Source: Citrus sinensis (Eukaryota; Streptophyta; Magnoliopsida; Sapindales; Rutaceae). Taken from it: a stretch of 64,000 nt of DNA. The position numbers and the translations under genes were made by a program. The stretch lies in the NCBI RefSeq assembly GCF_022201045.2, contig NC_068557.1, forward strand, positions 22,731,501-22,795,500, given 5' to 3'. Below the pieces are notes generated by a model that worked only from the letters and a program-made list of their open reading frames with translations, searched no databases and was not told where the DNA came from. Every line of letters begins with the position of its first letter. Positions within the stretch are counted from its first letter, which is position 1. Positions 24,682 through 41,101 of this stretch are shown in pieces.

Positions 24682-24993
24682 CTAATTACATGGAACAGCA
24701 ATAGGAGGGTTGCACTTGGCAGGAAGAGCCAAGGCAAGATCAGGATCAATCCCAAAAGCTTTCAACATTGGGGACCCTTTGTAACCACACAAGCATTGCA
24801 AGTCAGCCCCGGCAAGAGCCTTGCAGCACTGAGCCGATGGGGCTGCCGTGTTTGGTGCATCCTGTGTCACGTATGGCTTACAAGCTTCTAGCCCAGCGTC
24901 AGACATTTTGCACAAACTTAGTGCCCTTGAGCTTTCAATGCCCATCATCATCACCACCGCCAACAAAACCACCAACTTCTTTCCCGTCTCCAT
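24682..24993 (-). CDS. DIR1-like lipid-transfer protein, 103 aa
   Basis: Single exon. The ATG at 24993 is chosen because it is followed at once by a signal peptide ([17 protein letters not shown], cut near residue 24); the longer open frame upstream adds a charged, non-conserved stretch. The mature protein has exactly eight cysteines in the LTP order: C28, C38, C56-C57, C67-x-C69, C94 and C102. The tail [17 protein letters not shown] fits DIR1. In Arabidopsis DIR1 and DIR1-like carry the long-distance signal of systemic acquired resistance and bind lipids in the apoplast and phloem; a like role here is inference. A TATA-like TCTATATAAA (about 25104-25114, minus strand) lies ~115 bp upstream. 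From memory DIR1 sits next to At5g48480, as it does here. Confidence 0.92.
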   Translation of the reverse strand: METGKKLVVLLAVVMMMGIESSRALSLCKMSDAGLEACKPYVTQDAPNTAAPSAQCCKALAGADLQCLCGYKGSPMLKAFGIDPDLALALPAKCNPPIAVPCN

Positions 24994-25105
24994 TGACAAT
25001 TCTCCTCTTACTCGTTTAATTAGCTGCTGCAGTTGATTTAATAACTCAGCTCTCAAGACCACTCAGGGTTGTGCACATGGTGGCATTGATTGGGCTGTGT
25101 TGTTT

Positions 25106-25114
25106 ATATAGAAG
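25106..25114 (-). promoter_or_regulatory. TATA box of the DIR1-like gene
   Basis: TCTATATAA on the minus strand, about 115 bp upstream of the ATG at 24993. The same TTCTATATAA string precedes the neighbouring LTP gene, supporting a shared promoter ancestry. Confidence 0.6.
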
Positions 25115-25990
25115 AGTTTATGCGCCCGTGAACTAAATTTGGCAGCATGCCAGAGTCACGGGTGCATAAATTTTGTTACACTTTTATCTCATTGCATTGG
25201 CTGGCCCTTGGTTTTGTTATTAATTTATCATTGGTTGTTTTGATTTTGTGGTCTCAAATGACGCCACATAATTGAAGGGAATATTTAACCCCCTCGAGCA
25301 CTGAAACTGAATAATGGGAATAAGAATGAATGATTTTCGAGATGATTTTTCATGGGTGTTAGTTATCGTTATTTCTTTTGACTTTATCTGTACTTGAGAG
25401 CAAATTTTGTGATAAGTACTGCCTGCAACATTCTATTTAGGGGATTTTCGTTTGTATTTTTTTTTAATTTTTTTTAACAACCAATCATTTTTTTTTAAAA
25501 ATATTTTCTGATTTTACTTTTCCTTTTTAGATTTTATGAGTGCATGATTCAACTGGAAATTAACCTAAGATTAAGTGCCTTCTACATTTAAATTAAAAAT
25601 AAGAATTTCAACTTAATCCATCAAAATCAATTGGCATCTTGAGAGAGCTTCAAACTAAAAGAACCCGAAAAGTATTTCCACTGAAGTACCATTGCCTGCC
25701 TCCCCTTGGCATATTATCAGCTGACATGGACCCACTAAATTCCTAAATATTTTGCAAGTTTATCACATCCCACCTCCGTAGATTGTTGACACGTTTACTA
25801 GAATAGGTTCTTGAAGTGATTAAAAGCAATCATCAAGGAATTAGCATATATTGCCCCCTCACTTTTAACCTCTCTTCCTCTTTATTCACGTCGATATGCC
25901 TTAACTTCACTCAATTCCTATGTTTAAATTCATTTCAAAAGATGTGGATATTTACATCATCAAAGTGTATCAAAAAACAGCAGAAAAAAA
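25115..25990. other. Intergenic DNA upstream of the DIR1-like gene
   Basis: AT-rich with poly(T) runs. No gene or repeat boundary recognised. Confidence 0.4.
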
Positions 25991-25994
25991 TATT

Positions 25995-26877
25995 AATTAG
26001 ATTGCTTTTGTCAGTTTGCATTATACTATATTGTACTGCTTTAAAATACTGTTCTTATAGTAATCCATATTTGGCGCAATTTGTGGTTGCATTAAACTAT
26101 ATTAAAAAAGTGGCTAATATAATATTTTAGGTTCAGACTGTATTATATTAAAATATTATTTATATTTTAAATATAATTATTTAATTTTTATTATTTAATA
26201 AATTTACATTTATTAAATATTAATTTCTATTTATATTTAACTAAAAATTAATTTAAATAATAATATAAGATAGTAATAAACCTAAATATTTAATAAATAA
26301 ATGATAATATATTATCTTACTTTCTTCACAGAAAATTATTTTAACTATTTTATTTTATGTAGGTAAAATTTATTTTATTTTTATTTTAATAAATAAAAAT
26401 AAAAATATACATCTTATTTAATAATTTAAAATTTACTAAAATACTAAATTTAAAAATAAATTTAAATTAAATAATCATTTTCAATATTAATAAATAAAAA
26501 TAAATTTATCATTTAAATTATGTTATATTTTTACAATATAATATTACCAATAATATAACATAATATTGCAATATTTTATTATTTTATAATAGTAAATTAT
26601 TAAAACAATTTTATATTAGAAAAATTAATGTTTAAAAAAATTATATAATACTTAATTAAAAATTATAACAAAACCCTCAAATATTAATAAATTTAAATAA
26701 TATTAATTTAATTTTGACTATAATATAAAAAATAGTATATTATTTTATATAATATAATACAGTTTGTACTCCACTAAACATAGTGTTGTATTACAACTCA
26801 ATGCAATGAATCACATTATAATGCAATATAACTAATAATACAATATAATATAATATAATGCGTCAAATACACCCTGA
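25995..26877. mobile_element. AT-rich MITE-like element
   Basis: A ~880-bp, very AT-rich block whose two ends resemble each other in inverted orientation. The left (TTGCATTATACTATATTGTACT, then CAGACTGTATTATATT) matches the reversed right end (GCATTATATTATATTATATT, then AAACTGTATTATATT). The right edge, reversed, reads GGGTGTATTTGACGC, a common type of MITE terminus. Target duplication is not clear, so limits are approximate. Confidence 0.5.
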
Positions 26878-27229
26878 ATGTAAAGTAAATTAAAGACACC
26901 ACATTATCATAGCTATCTTGCTTTTATATATACCTTCCAACTTGCACATAATACGAAGGAGATTGACGAATCAGCTAGTTTTGGAAGATAAACTCCAAGT
27001 TGATTAGAATTTAGAACATTTTTTTTTTTTGGATGGGAATTTAGAAGGTGTAAAGATTAAAGTTAAACCATGCAATAATTACATAATTAAAGCATGTGAC
27101 ATTGTGATAAATAATTTATATATAGACCCTGACACCCCTCTCATTGTAAATCCATTTCCCATCTCACAACTGCTTGTTCTTCTTCATAACTTTCTCTTAT
27201 TACTCAGCATCATCTGTATATTTCTTTCA

Positions 27230-27250
27230 ATGGCCTCCAGTTACACTCAG

Positions 27251-27284
<34 letters not shown>

Positions 27285-27944
27285 TTATATTTTAGTTTTC
27301 TTTCATAAAAAGAATTTATACAAAGAAATTTTATATTTTCGGTCATTCTAAATAATTAGCTCCAACATACATACACATATATATGTTGTACCAAATGATA
27401 GTTTCTTTATCCATTAACATATTATAATATTTTAAGTCATTAAAATACATGTAGTCATTCTCCAGTGCAGACGTTTCGCCAGCACTTTATATATAATTTT
27501 TCAAGTTGTTCACATGCGTACAAAAATACTGGTATAGGTGCTAAACAATGGTTATGAACATCGATCAATCCGGATTTTATAATGAGTGGATGTCGACAAC
27601 TGATGATTTTTAGTTGCTGGAAATTTAAGTCCGTTAGCATTTTGAATATGCTAGAAGATGTTAGAATGACAAGGTAAACTCTGCTGTTTCAGGTTGAAGC
27701 TGAAGTGAATAAGCAAGCAGAAGATACAACTAAGGAGCTCCCTGTCACTGGAGAAAAAGTAGCAACACCAACAGACGATGAAGAGGAAGCAGAAGTGATG
27801 GTGCACGAGGAAGAGAAACTTTGTGAAGATGAAGTGGAGAGTGAAATAAAAGAGGAAAAGGGTGAATCGGCTATTACTATTGATGATGAAGAGGCTGAAC
27901 CTGATCATGCTCCTACCCTTGATGAGGAAGTTGAAATTGAATAA
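27230..27944 (+). CDS. Small acidic, probably disordered protein of unknown function, 90 aa
   Basis: Two exons are proposed. A 21-bp first exon (27230-27250, MASSYTQ) is followed by an intron whose donor opens into a (TC)n run. Exon 2 is 27693-27944 after a TTTCAG acceptor. The product is dominated by Glu and Asp (TDDEEEAEVMVHEEEKLCEDE, continuing to EEVEIE), with one cysteine and no signal peptide, membrane segment or known domain. I recognise no family. Support comes from a clean in-frame splice, an ATG after a CT-rich leader (TTCTTTCAATGG) and a 3' AT-rich tail; transcript data would be needed to confirm it. It lies between the DIR1-like and NOI-like genes. Confidence 0.5.
27251..27290. 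repeat. (TC)n microsatellite at the intron 5' end
   Basis: About 19 TC units directly after the proposed donor of the acidic-protein gene. Confidence 0.9.
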
Positions 27945-28925
27945 TTTAACCAACTTGAAGATTAGAAAGAATAAATTAATTAAGCAGCTTTAAAAGGAAT
28001 ATTTATCTATATTTGTACTATATGCTTGTTTTTGTCATTCCTTGAACATGACTCTGCTTGAATTGTGTAATTCAGAATTTCAGTTGTGGACTGATTGGTT
28101 TGCTTTTTATTTATGTGGGCTAAAAATGAACAATTTTACTATATCTTGGGCTCAGTCCAATCACGAAAAGAGTGACGCTAGTGGCCCCCTTCTATTTCTC
28201 TTAAAACAGCCTTCTTATTTTGTTTTTACAATTTTATCCTTTATATCGAAAGCCAAAATTTATCTAATTAAATCCACCTACAGTTTCTTACTTGGTCATT
28301 TTCTCTATTACAAACTCTTTAAACTTACAAACATAAAAAAGAAGTCATAATAGTAAAAAAGTAGGAATTTGATACAAAGACTAAAGAAAACTTTATTCCA
28401 ATTTATGTTTGCAAGAAAGAAAATTTTGTGAAGTTTTCATAGATTATTAGCTTAATGAGCATGTTAGGAAAGAATCAAATATTGTGTTTTTTTTTTAATT
28501 TTTGAAATGGAATACCCAAATAAATTAAAATACATATAATTGAGTTCTCCTTTTTTTTATTTATTTTGAACAAGACAAGCATACTTATGTTGTAAGAACC
28601 CCAAATATACATTCGAAGGGTTTGGATGTGAAATTGGAAAAATAGTGCTACTAATTGAGGAGCTAGCGGAGGAGGTTATTTTAGAAATTAAAAAGAAATA
28701 TAAATAGAAAGGGGTTTGATACGGAAAACGGATGGGTGCCAATAGCACCACTCGAAAGAAAGAAGTTATTTCTCTTTGCTTTGTTGAGACAGTTAGGCCC
28801 ATGAAGGGCCTCAATAACAACCCCATTCAAGGCCCATCTAAAAGAAATTATACCAATTAGCATCATAAGGCTACTAAAACAAATATTCACTTCTAGCTTA
28901 AATTTGAAAAATTCTCAATGCTGCA
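27945..28925. other. Intergenic DNA, nothing firm
   Basis: Several open frames up to 102 codons have no homology or splice context. No repeat family identified. Confidence 0.4.
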
Positions 28926-28929
28926 TCTT

Positions 28930-29116
28930 AAATTATCAGCTGGTATGTGGATGTTCTATCTTAACCAAGGTCCTCAGTTTGAGTCTTAGGAATATAACTG
29001 CGTTAAATACTAGTTAGAAGAGTTTTGTCATCCTAGTGGTCCTAACCAGCTCGAATTTAAGTTAGTCGGGGTCCAATATAGTCTTCAGATATCAGATGAT
29101 TTAATACACAAAAAAA
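28930..29116 (+). mobile_element. SINE-like element with poly(A) tail
   Basis: Contains a tRNA-like B box (CAGTTTGAGTCTTAGG, about 28976), a body with GTCATCCTAGTGGTCCTAACC and TTAGTCGGGGTCCAAT, and a terminal A run at 29109-29118. This is the general plan of a plant tRNA-derived SINE. Left edge and target duplication are uncertain. Confidence 0.5.
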
Positions 29117-29118
29117 AA

Positions 29119-30054
29119 ATACCAATGTTGAAGCTTGATGTATTATCGTTATGTATCTAGCCAATGTTCACACCCACTATATTACAAAACAGAAGTCTTA
29201 TAACCTCGCCTGTAAAAGAAAAAGTCGTATCATACATATACATATATATAGACAAAATATGAAGAATAAAGAAGAAATTCATGTAATGCATATAGACAAA
29301 ATGTGAAGAATAAAGAAGAAATTCAGGTATAAATAGGCACCAAAGGGGCCCCATTTAGCCTTTTTTTTTTGCTTCTTTTCTTTCTCCTTTCATTTTTCTT
29401 TTGTCATAAGTTTTGAGGTTAAGGTAAGGGAACAGTTACAGATACCTGGAATCACTGTGACAATTGACGAGTGATAGAAACCCATTGCCTTGTGGCTTGG
29501 ACCCTGCTTCACACCTCTCAAAAATCTTTAAAAAGAAAAAAAAAAAAAGACCACTCACGTCACAACCTTATAATTTTCTTTTGATTTAATCCACAAATGT
29601 TGTTTCCTTATAATAAACTAAAGGAATTCAATTTGTTTCTCACAGAGACTGAGAGCGCCTTGTGCTTGAACAAAGCAATGCAAAGTTTGAACTTCTTTAA
29701 GACTCTGCCAAAAAACAGGATAAGCTGTTAGCTGTAGTAGGCCTGTAGCATCACTGCTGCATGTTAAGTGTTTGACCTAGGAGCTTGAAACTGGTGCCTA
29801 CAATTAAGTAAGCCGATTAAAATAAAATACTTTTCTTACTTTTTGAATAAAGCATCGGGAGTGGTGGTGGTGGTTAAGTTAAAATTGCACGAAGCACAAA
29901 GTTATAACTCTGGTACGCGTGTGGGGTTAATAAAGGTTTGATTACTCTGCGTTTGCTTGGAGATCTGGTTAACTCCGGACCCCCCTTGCACTTTTTTTAT
30001 TCATTTGCATTGGAATATACATATTTGATCAGAGATACAAAGAGAGTGAAAGAA

Positions 30055-30095
<41 letters not shown>

Positions 30096-30374
30096 TAAAA
30101 CAACTCAAAACAAAAGCAACCTCACCCATCCCTTTCTTTCTTACCACACCTTGCCTCTTTGTCTATCTTGTCTATTAGTTGGGGTAGCTTTGTTTTTACC
30201 TCTGGGGACAAATTTAATTTGCCTTGGATCCCCACACATGCGCTTACTGTAACTCCACTTCTCTTTAAATTGCACGACCTATCTCCCACGCTTGGTAGGC
30301 AGCTGAGAGCATAAAGTCTAGGAGAAACTAGAAACAGAGTTTGATCAATCAACACAACACAACACAGCACAACA
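29119..30374. other. Intergenic DNA and promoter region of the NOI-like gene
   Basis: Contains a ~35-bp direct repeat (ATAGACAAAATRTGAAGAATAA, at about 29248 and 29290) and, at 30062-30090, a (GA)n run some 300 bp upstream of the NOI-like ATG. No TATA box was clear. Confidence 0.5.
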
Positions 30375-31418
30375 ATGGAAGTAAGTCTCTTTTGTATCTT
30401 CTTCTTCTAATTTTGATATGGCTTGTTTGAGTTGAGTTGTTAATGATCTGTTGGGCATGCAGGATTATTATTATTACAAGAGGAGTGGTGGTGGTACTCA
30501 AGTGCCAGCATTTGGGAGCTGGGATTGGAACAGTGACCTGCCATTCACTCAGTGCTTTGAATCAGCAAGGCAAGCTGGGTTGCTTCGTTATAGCTACTCT
30601 GAGGATCGTGATCTGTACGTTGCTGGTGACTTGTATGAGAACGACGTGGTCACTCCTGCCATGATTGTTGTTCCTCGCAGAAGGGTAAGCCATAATTAAC
30701 CATAGACTGTTCTGTACTCATTTTTGTTTTTAGCTTTAAGACACTCTTAGGAAGAGAGGAGCAAATAAAGATTTACGAAAAGAAGGTCCCTTTCCATTTA
30801 ATTAAGCAACAGCTTTTCTTTTATTTTATTTTCTTTTTTTTTCTCCCGCTTCCCCTTTTTGAGAGAAGCAACGCTTTGATGAGTATTGGATAAACCATGC
30901 ATGCTACAGCTAATGCACCTTAACTTTTGTTTAAAATTGCTTGGTTTCTTTCTCTCCACCAAAATTTAAGTAAAAGGATTAAAGATGTAGCAATATGAAC
31001 AGTGATTTCTTTTTAAGCATGGATTAAGCCTGGTGGCTACTAACTAGCTGTAAAAATGTATAATACGGTGCTGATGATGTTGAATGGTTTGTAAAATTTC
31101 TAGACAAAAGCTCGGGAGCAGCGGCAGAATGCTAAAGAAAAGCAAAGTTGGAAGGTGAATGATGAGGTGATGGAACCAGCGAGCCCTATCCCCATATCTA
31201 GGCCAACACCTAAGCCTGTTGATGAAGACTTGTACAAAATTTCGCCACATCTCCTTTACACTAAATCCAAGAAGGTATCAATTATCGTCCACATTTTGAT
31301 GTGAATCTTTAATTAATTAATGAAAGTATTAATATTTTTTTCTTTGATTTCTTTTGGGGTGCAGAAGGGAGTTCTTGGTTTCTTCTCAAGCTGCTTGCTG
31401 CCAACTTGTTTATTGTGA
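30375..31418 (+). CDS. NOI/RIN4-like small protein with AvrRpt2-type cleavage motif, 150 aa
   Basis: Four exons: 30375-30380 (only Met-Glu), 30463-30684, 31104-31274 and 31365-31418, all GT..AG and in phase. The protein has a Tyr-rich start (MEDYYYYKRSGGG). It then has VPAFGSWDWNSDLPFTQCFE at residues ~14-33, which fits the NOI-domain consensus VPxFGxW..........FxxAR. In RIN4 that motif is the site cut by the bacterial protease AvrRpt2. A charged middle (AREQRQNAKEKQSW) is followed by a Pro-rich stretch and a C-terminal LGFFSSCLLPTCLL, where the cysteines could be acylated for membrane anchoring, as in other NOI proteins. A role in immune signalling at the plasma membrane is inferred from the family. 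From memory the Arabidopsis positional counterpart is At5g48500. The 6-bp coding first exon is unusual but has a perfect GTAAGT donor. Confidence 0.85.
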
Positions 31419-32934
31419 AGCAGCTGCCTAAAGCTTTTTCAGCATAGGGCTCTTGAGTACATATATGGGATCGGGAATCATGCATGAGTAGAACTAATAC
31501 CTATACTTATTATGCATCCCATGGAAAGCTTAAATATTTTGTATTTCGTCGTAGTGGAATTTTATGTTCCATTTCCATTACAATGAGAAGGGATTAAGAA
31601 CATAATTATGATTGTAATATTATATAATTATGTGATTAAGAAGTAAAGGGTTGCTTTTACTTTCCTTTCGCTGGCCGTGTCGGGCTAATTTTATTTTGAA
31701 TCTTTAATTGATGTTGACAAGAGGGGGGAGTCAGGGCTGTTGAGAGTGGAGTTTGGATGGGTTACAAACGCCTGTAGAAAAAGAGAAAAGATTGCACATG
31801 TGGGTCATATAATTTCACTTTCCTCTTAATTAAAAAGAAAAATGGTCCATTGATATTTTTCAACATAGTACCTTTTTCTTTCTTTTTTTGCATTTAAAAA
31901 GCAGATTTATTACCCATTAATATTTTTTGAGAGATCAGATAAGTGAAGTGACTTTGATTGATTGATTGAGACACAATGGACAGATGATGTGGCTGTGTTG
32001 TGGCTGGATCACGTGATCTACTTCAATTTTGATCCTGTAAATAGAAAAAAAAAATAATTTGAAGGCTTTTGAAAGAAGCTTGGATTTGGGTATATACCAT
32101 GTGAAAAAGAAAAAGGGATCAGTGGTTTTTGAGGATGCATTTTGCAAAATTAAATTGGACAATTTTTCTTTCTGGTTTCCCATTCTCACGTGCCGGGCGC
32201 GAAACATTGTGATCATTTTGCGTTTGCCTTTTCCTTTTCCTTTCCAATAAATTTTCTTTTTCCATCAACCCCCAAAGTAAGATAAAGATGGAAGCTTTGA
32301 ATGCATGGTAGGAGCCTAAAGGGTTCAATTTTTCTCAAGAACACACACCCACATGGGCTGATGAGTGAGTGACTCTAGAAAAATGAAAATGAAAAAGGAA
32401 AAATTTTCGAAAAATGGGTCAAAATGAAGGTCGTTAAAGATAGATAAATAGTCAACAGCACAGCATGCATATGATTGTGTTTCGTGTAAGAGGAGATAAC
32501 ATTATATTTTTATATATATAAGGAACCTCGGATTCTATTTGAATTATCTTTCTGAATCCTAAAGTTTAATTTACAAACTAAAATGCTTGCTTGAGGTGTC
32601 GTCAACTTGATGATCGTTTTATCCTTTTTCACGTAAAAAATACAATCTACATGGGATTTATTCAAATTGGTCCAATCACAAGAGGATGCGTGGTAATTAG
32701 AACATCAAGAGACATCTATTGAAGAATAAAAGTCGTGACTCGTGACACGATTCTTCTCGTTGTTGGATTAATATGAATTTACTGCTGCCAAGGATGTTAC
32801 CAATCTTAGAATTACATGAAATCATAAACATAGGATCGGATAATATGATTTTTTGATATATTATACGATCTCCTATCATTTTGTTACACGTGTTCCTTTC
32901 ATGCATGCGCGTATTGACGCGTCGATGTAGCACT

Positions 32935-32987
<53 letters not shown>

Positions 32988-33640
32988 TGAGTGTGATGAT
33001 GAGTCCTTGTTCTTATCAAACAGTATTTACATTATCCAAAATCAAGTTTGTCATTTACCCAATTCTCTTCTTTTATCTTTATAATGGATCGTGAATGTTC
33101 CCCCGTTCACAATTCGCTCTTTCTCGTAGTGCTTTTATTTGACGAATTTCTTGGCAGAATCTTTTTTTTTTTTTTTTTTATTTAAAATTTTCGTTTTTAT
33201 TCTACAATGCCTGCTGGATTATCAAACTTGGAGAATTCGGACCCAAAAGCAATCATCTTCTGGTATGTGAATTTTGCAATTTCAATTTTTTTCTTCCTCC
33301 GGAAGAATTTTTAAATCATTAGGCAGAGTATAATTTAATCGATTTGTTGTTGGAATCATATTATTTTATTTGTATTTCTTTATGGCCTTACACAAACGAA
33401 TTGCTTAATTCAGTATTGAGTGCGATAGTTACCCGTGAAATTCAGTTGCCTGCTTAATTACAGAATTAGTTACAGTTGCCTGCTTAATTATTTTGCTTCC
33501 TCCGTGAAATACCCGTCGTATCGTATTGCAGCATGTTGCTTTTCCCTTAAATTATGACAACGTTCAGAGATGTTCAATAATATGAGAGGGGGAAGGGAAA
33601 TAAGAGAAGCTACTCTACTTATTCTGCTATTTGGTTTAAC
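31419..33640. other. Intergenic DNA
   Basis: Starts with the probable 3' UTR of the NOI-like gene. Holds a (TC)n microsatellite at 32936-32985. Short frames here lack support. Confidence 0.5.
32936..32985. repeat. (TC)n microsatellite
   Basis: About 24 TC units without interruption. Confidence 0.95.
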
Positions 33641-33930
33641 CCAGTTGCATGATGTTAAGATATTTGAATTGATTAATTAAATTTAGCTTTCTGTTTAGTT
33701 AGTTAAGTGAATCTGTTATTAGTGCTGATGTGGCAGTCCAGTCAGCTAAATCTGTTATGGTTGTTAGCTCAAATAAACACATTACTCACATGCAGAGTAT
33801 ATAAGATTCTATTCAGCATTATGTATATATGCTTGTAATTCAGCTCGTTTGAGCAAAAGATAAATACAAATTCTCTCTCTGTTTTCTCGTTTGTTTTCTC
33901 TGCAACCAAACAACTTTTTCATCTTTAAAT

Positions 33931-34297
33931 ATGATGATGAGTCAGGCCAAGGAGTCAAGGAGAGGAAGTATCCAAAGCCAAGCCCGATAAGATAGCAAAC
34001 AAGTGTACTGCGGAAAGCAAAGGCAATGCAGCAGCCAAAAAGACGTGCATTTGTGCACCAACTAGCCATGCCGGCTCGTTTAGGTGCCATCTTCACCGAA
34101 CCAATAATGCACCACCGAAGTTGTCATCGTCGTCGTCTCGGTGTTTAGTAGACGATAATGGTCGGAAAAGTCAGCCTCAGCTCTCCCGGTTTTACACCTG
34201 TGATTCGGTACAAATACAGCCCGCCCAAAATGACAAGCCTGTAATAAATGCTGGAGAAGTTGTAGGTGTTAATGTCAAGTTGTCGCTGGACAATTAG
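33931..34297 (+). pseudogene. Frameshifted relic of a small CxCxPTxHxGSFRC-motif plant protein
   Basis: The open frame 33941-34297 encodes TCICAPTSHAGSFRCHLHR, the signature of a family of small plant proteins of unknown function (usually CxCSPTTHPGSFRCxLHR). It then has a Ser/Arg stretch and ends ...NVKLSLDN-stop. No ATG occurs in this frame. The only nearby start codons (33931, 33934, 33937) are in another frame that soon stops, so the gene appears frameshifted or has lost its first exon. The upstream 250 bp have TATA-like and CT-rich leader character (TATATAAG near 33798). Whether a short upstream exon rescues it is open. Confidence 0.5.
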
Positions 34298-34559
34298 CGC
34301 CTTTTTTTTTTTTTTTTTAATTTGAAGTTAACAGCATACTGGAAGAATTGTAGTTATTGTAGTTGGCGTGTCTGTTGAGTGGAGTGTAGTAAATATAGTT
34401 AAATATAAATACTATAAATATATATTACATCTTCCATAATAATCAATTTATCTTCAATCAAAATTTGAGTTTTTTCATTTTAAATTTAATTGTGAATTTG
34501 TTATACCTTCTTCTCTTCGTGAGAACGCAAATTACAGCGGAATCTAACAAAACGCTGCA

Positions 34560-39201
<4,642 letters not shown>

Positions 39202-40868
39202 CCTCTTTCTCTCGATTTCAGACCAGGATTCAGATCTTCTTCATTTAAAACTTGTGTTGTACGTTCGCGTTTTGGCGCCGGCCTTGAGTTTTTACTACGC
39301 TTTCAAGAGTCAAGAGTCACCATTTACTGTGCTGAAGGTATCGAAGCTTCTAAAATTTCTTTGTCGTTTTGTGACTCGGTTGTGTGCTCGGTCTTATTGT
39401 ACATTTGTCAACAAATTTTTGCCCTTCGATTTAATATAGATATAAAGTTAGTGCATCGAAATAAAGGGTCCAAGGCTTTATTCTTGTTCCATAAAGCTCA
39501 GTGTTATATGAAAAAATTAAGGTTAGTTGAAATTTGATACAGCAGAGTACAAAGAAAAAGTAAAAGTAATATCACATCAAAACTACTGTTACTTGTTTGT
39601 TCAATCAAATAAGTGGGGTAGGCGATGAATTCACGAGCATTCATCACATGATGAATCATGAGTACATAAAAATTTTATTGTTTATTCATATACAGATGTC
39701 ACAGTTATTTATTTATTTATTCTTTTGAGTTTAAATCTTATTAGCATGTACTTTCATGAGATTTTTAAGCTACTTGGTGTATAGCCACATTAATGTTCAT
39801 TTGATCTTTGAAGGTCGCTTGAATATTTTTCATAGGAAGATTCATTGAAATTTATTCAAGATTCTCAACTTCTACCGAATCTAATTTTTCTTTTTAGTTT
39901 CAATCAAATTACTGACCGATTTTATTAAGTTGCCAATCTTTTATTTAGAATACAAATAAGATATTTCAAGCAATTGATGAAATCAATGCATCCTTATGAA
40001 AAAAAATGATGAAATATGAGGATGAAAATAACATTTAGGCATTTAAGAAAGAGCTTTCTTGCAGCAGAAGTAAAGAAAATATATAGCCAGTTTGAATTGT
40101 TCCTTCGTTAATAGATTCTTGTATTCCATTCAAGATGCTTAATGAAAAAAAAAACGATTAAAGGAATTGTGGATCCACAATGAATTGATTTTTCACTTTT
40201 CCATCCGAATTCTCTTATTTATTTGTACTGTAGCTTAAAAATAAGAGTCTCAAAAAGGTTTTAGCTTAGAGTTTTCTTTTATTTTAGATAAAAATATCTA
40301 ATTAATGAAATTTTGATGAAGTTAGGTATTTGAGGGATATGTCGTTTGATTATGTTTACTAATTACGACATAATGTATTCTAATTAAAGTAAACGACATG
40401 TCATACATATGCACCAACACATACTCTAAAGGACTTGTCGTCCATTTTTCATCTGTTGGTTTTCTATTTTCACGTCACTCCATATGTTAATTTACTGCAT
40501 AAACAACGTGTAGTTTTACCACTACAAAATATGTAGAATCAAAGAGTTTTTAGTCATTCTTGTCGAACAAGTAAAATCGACCTGAATTAATTAGTTAGTG
40601 CATGTTTAGATTACTTTTAGAAGGCTCAATAATGATTTTGAAAAGTTAAAAGTTAATTTTGGTATTTGGTAAATTTTTTTAGAAATTGCTTTTGGTAAAA
40701 TTACTCCATCCTACTAAAGATTTTGAAAGTCATAGACACACTAATTTTTCAAAATTTGATTTCAAGACTCACTTTTATATTTAATGCAACTTCATATATA
40801 TCCTCATATATATTATCGAAACCCAAAATTATCCTTATTAAATAGGAAATAAAATTATTAAATTTAAA

Positions 40869-40889
40869 ATGATGATGATGATGATGATG

Positions 40890-40919
<30 letters not shown>
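40869..40919. repeat. (GAT)n(TAT)n compound microsatellite
   Basis: GATGATGAT units run directly into about ten ATT/TAT units. Confidence 0.95.
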
Positions 40920-40920
<1 letters not shown>

Positions 40921-41046
40921 GTATTAGTACTACTACGACTACTACTACCTATTATATTGAGATAACAAAATAAAAATAAAATTAATAATATAAAATATTT
41001 ATTTTAGTTTTCAATTATTATACATACACAATAAAAAATATTATAT

Positions 41047-41048
<2 letters not shown>

Positions 41049-41100
<52 letters not shown>

Positions 41101-41101
41101 G
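41049..41101. repeat. (AC)n(AT)n compound microsatellite
   Basis: About 17 AC units followed by about 9 AT units. Confidence 0.95.

Noticed and set aside
24994-25062. N-terminal extension of the DIR1-like protein
   Set aside because: The added residues are charged and would bury the signal peptide; ATG 24993 places it at the N-terminus.
33650-33900. Solo LTR upstream of the CxCxPTxHxGSFRC relic
   Set aside because: It begins TGTTAAGATATTTG and has promoter-like features, but no matching end, duplication or second copy could be seen in the window.
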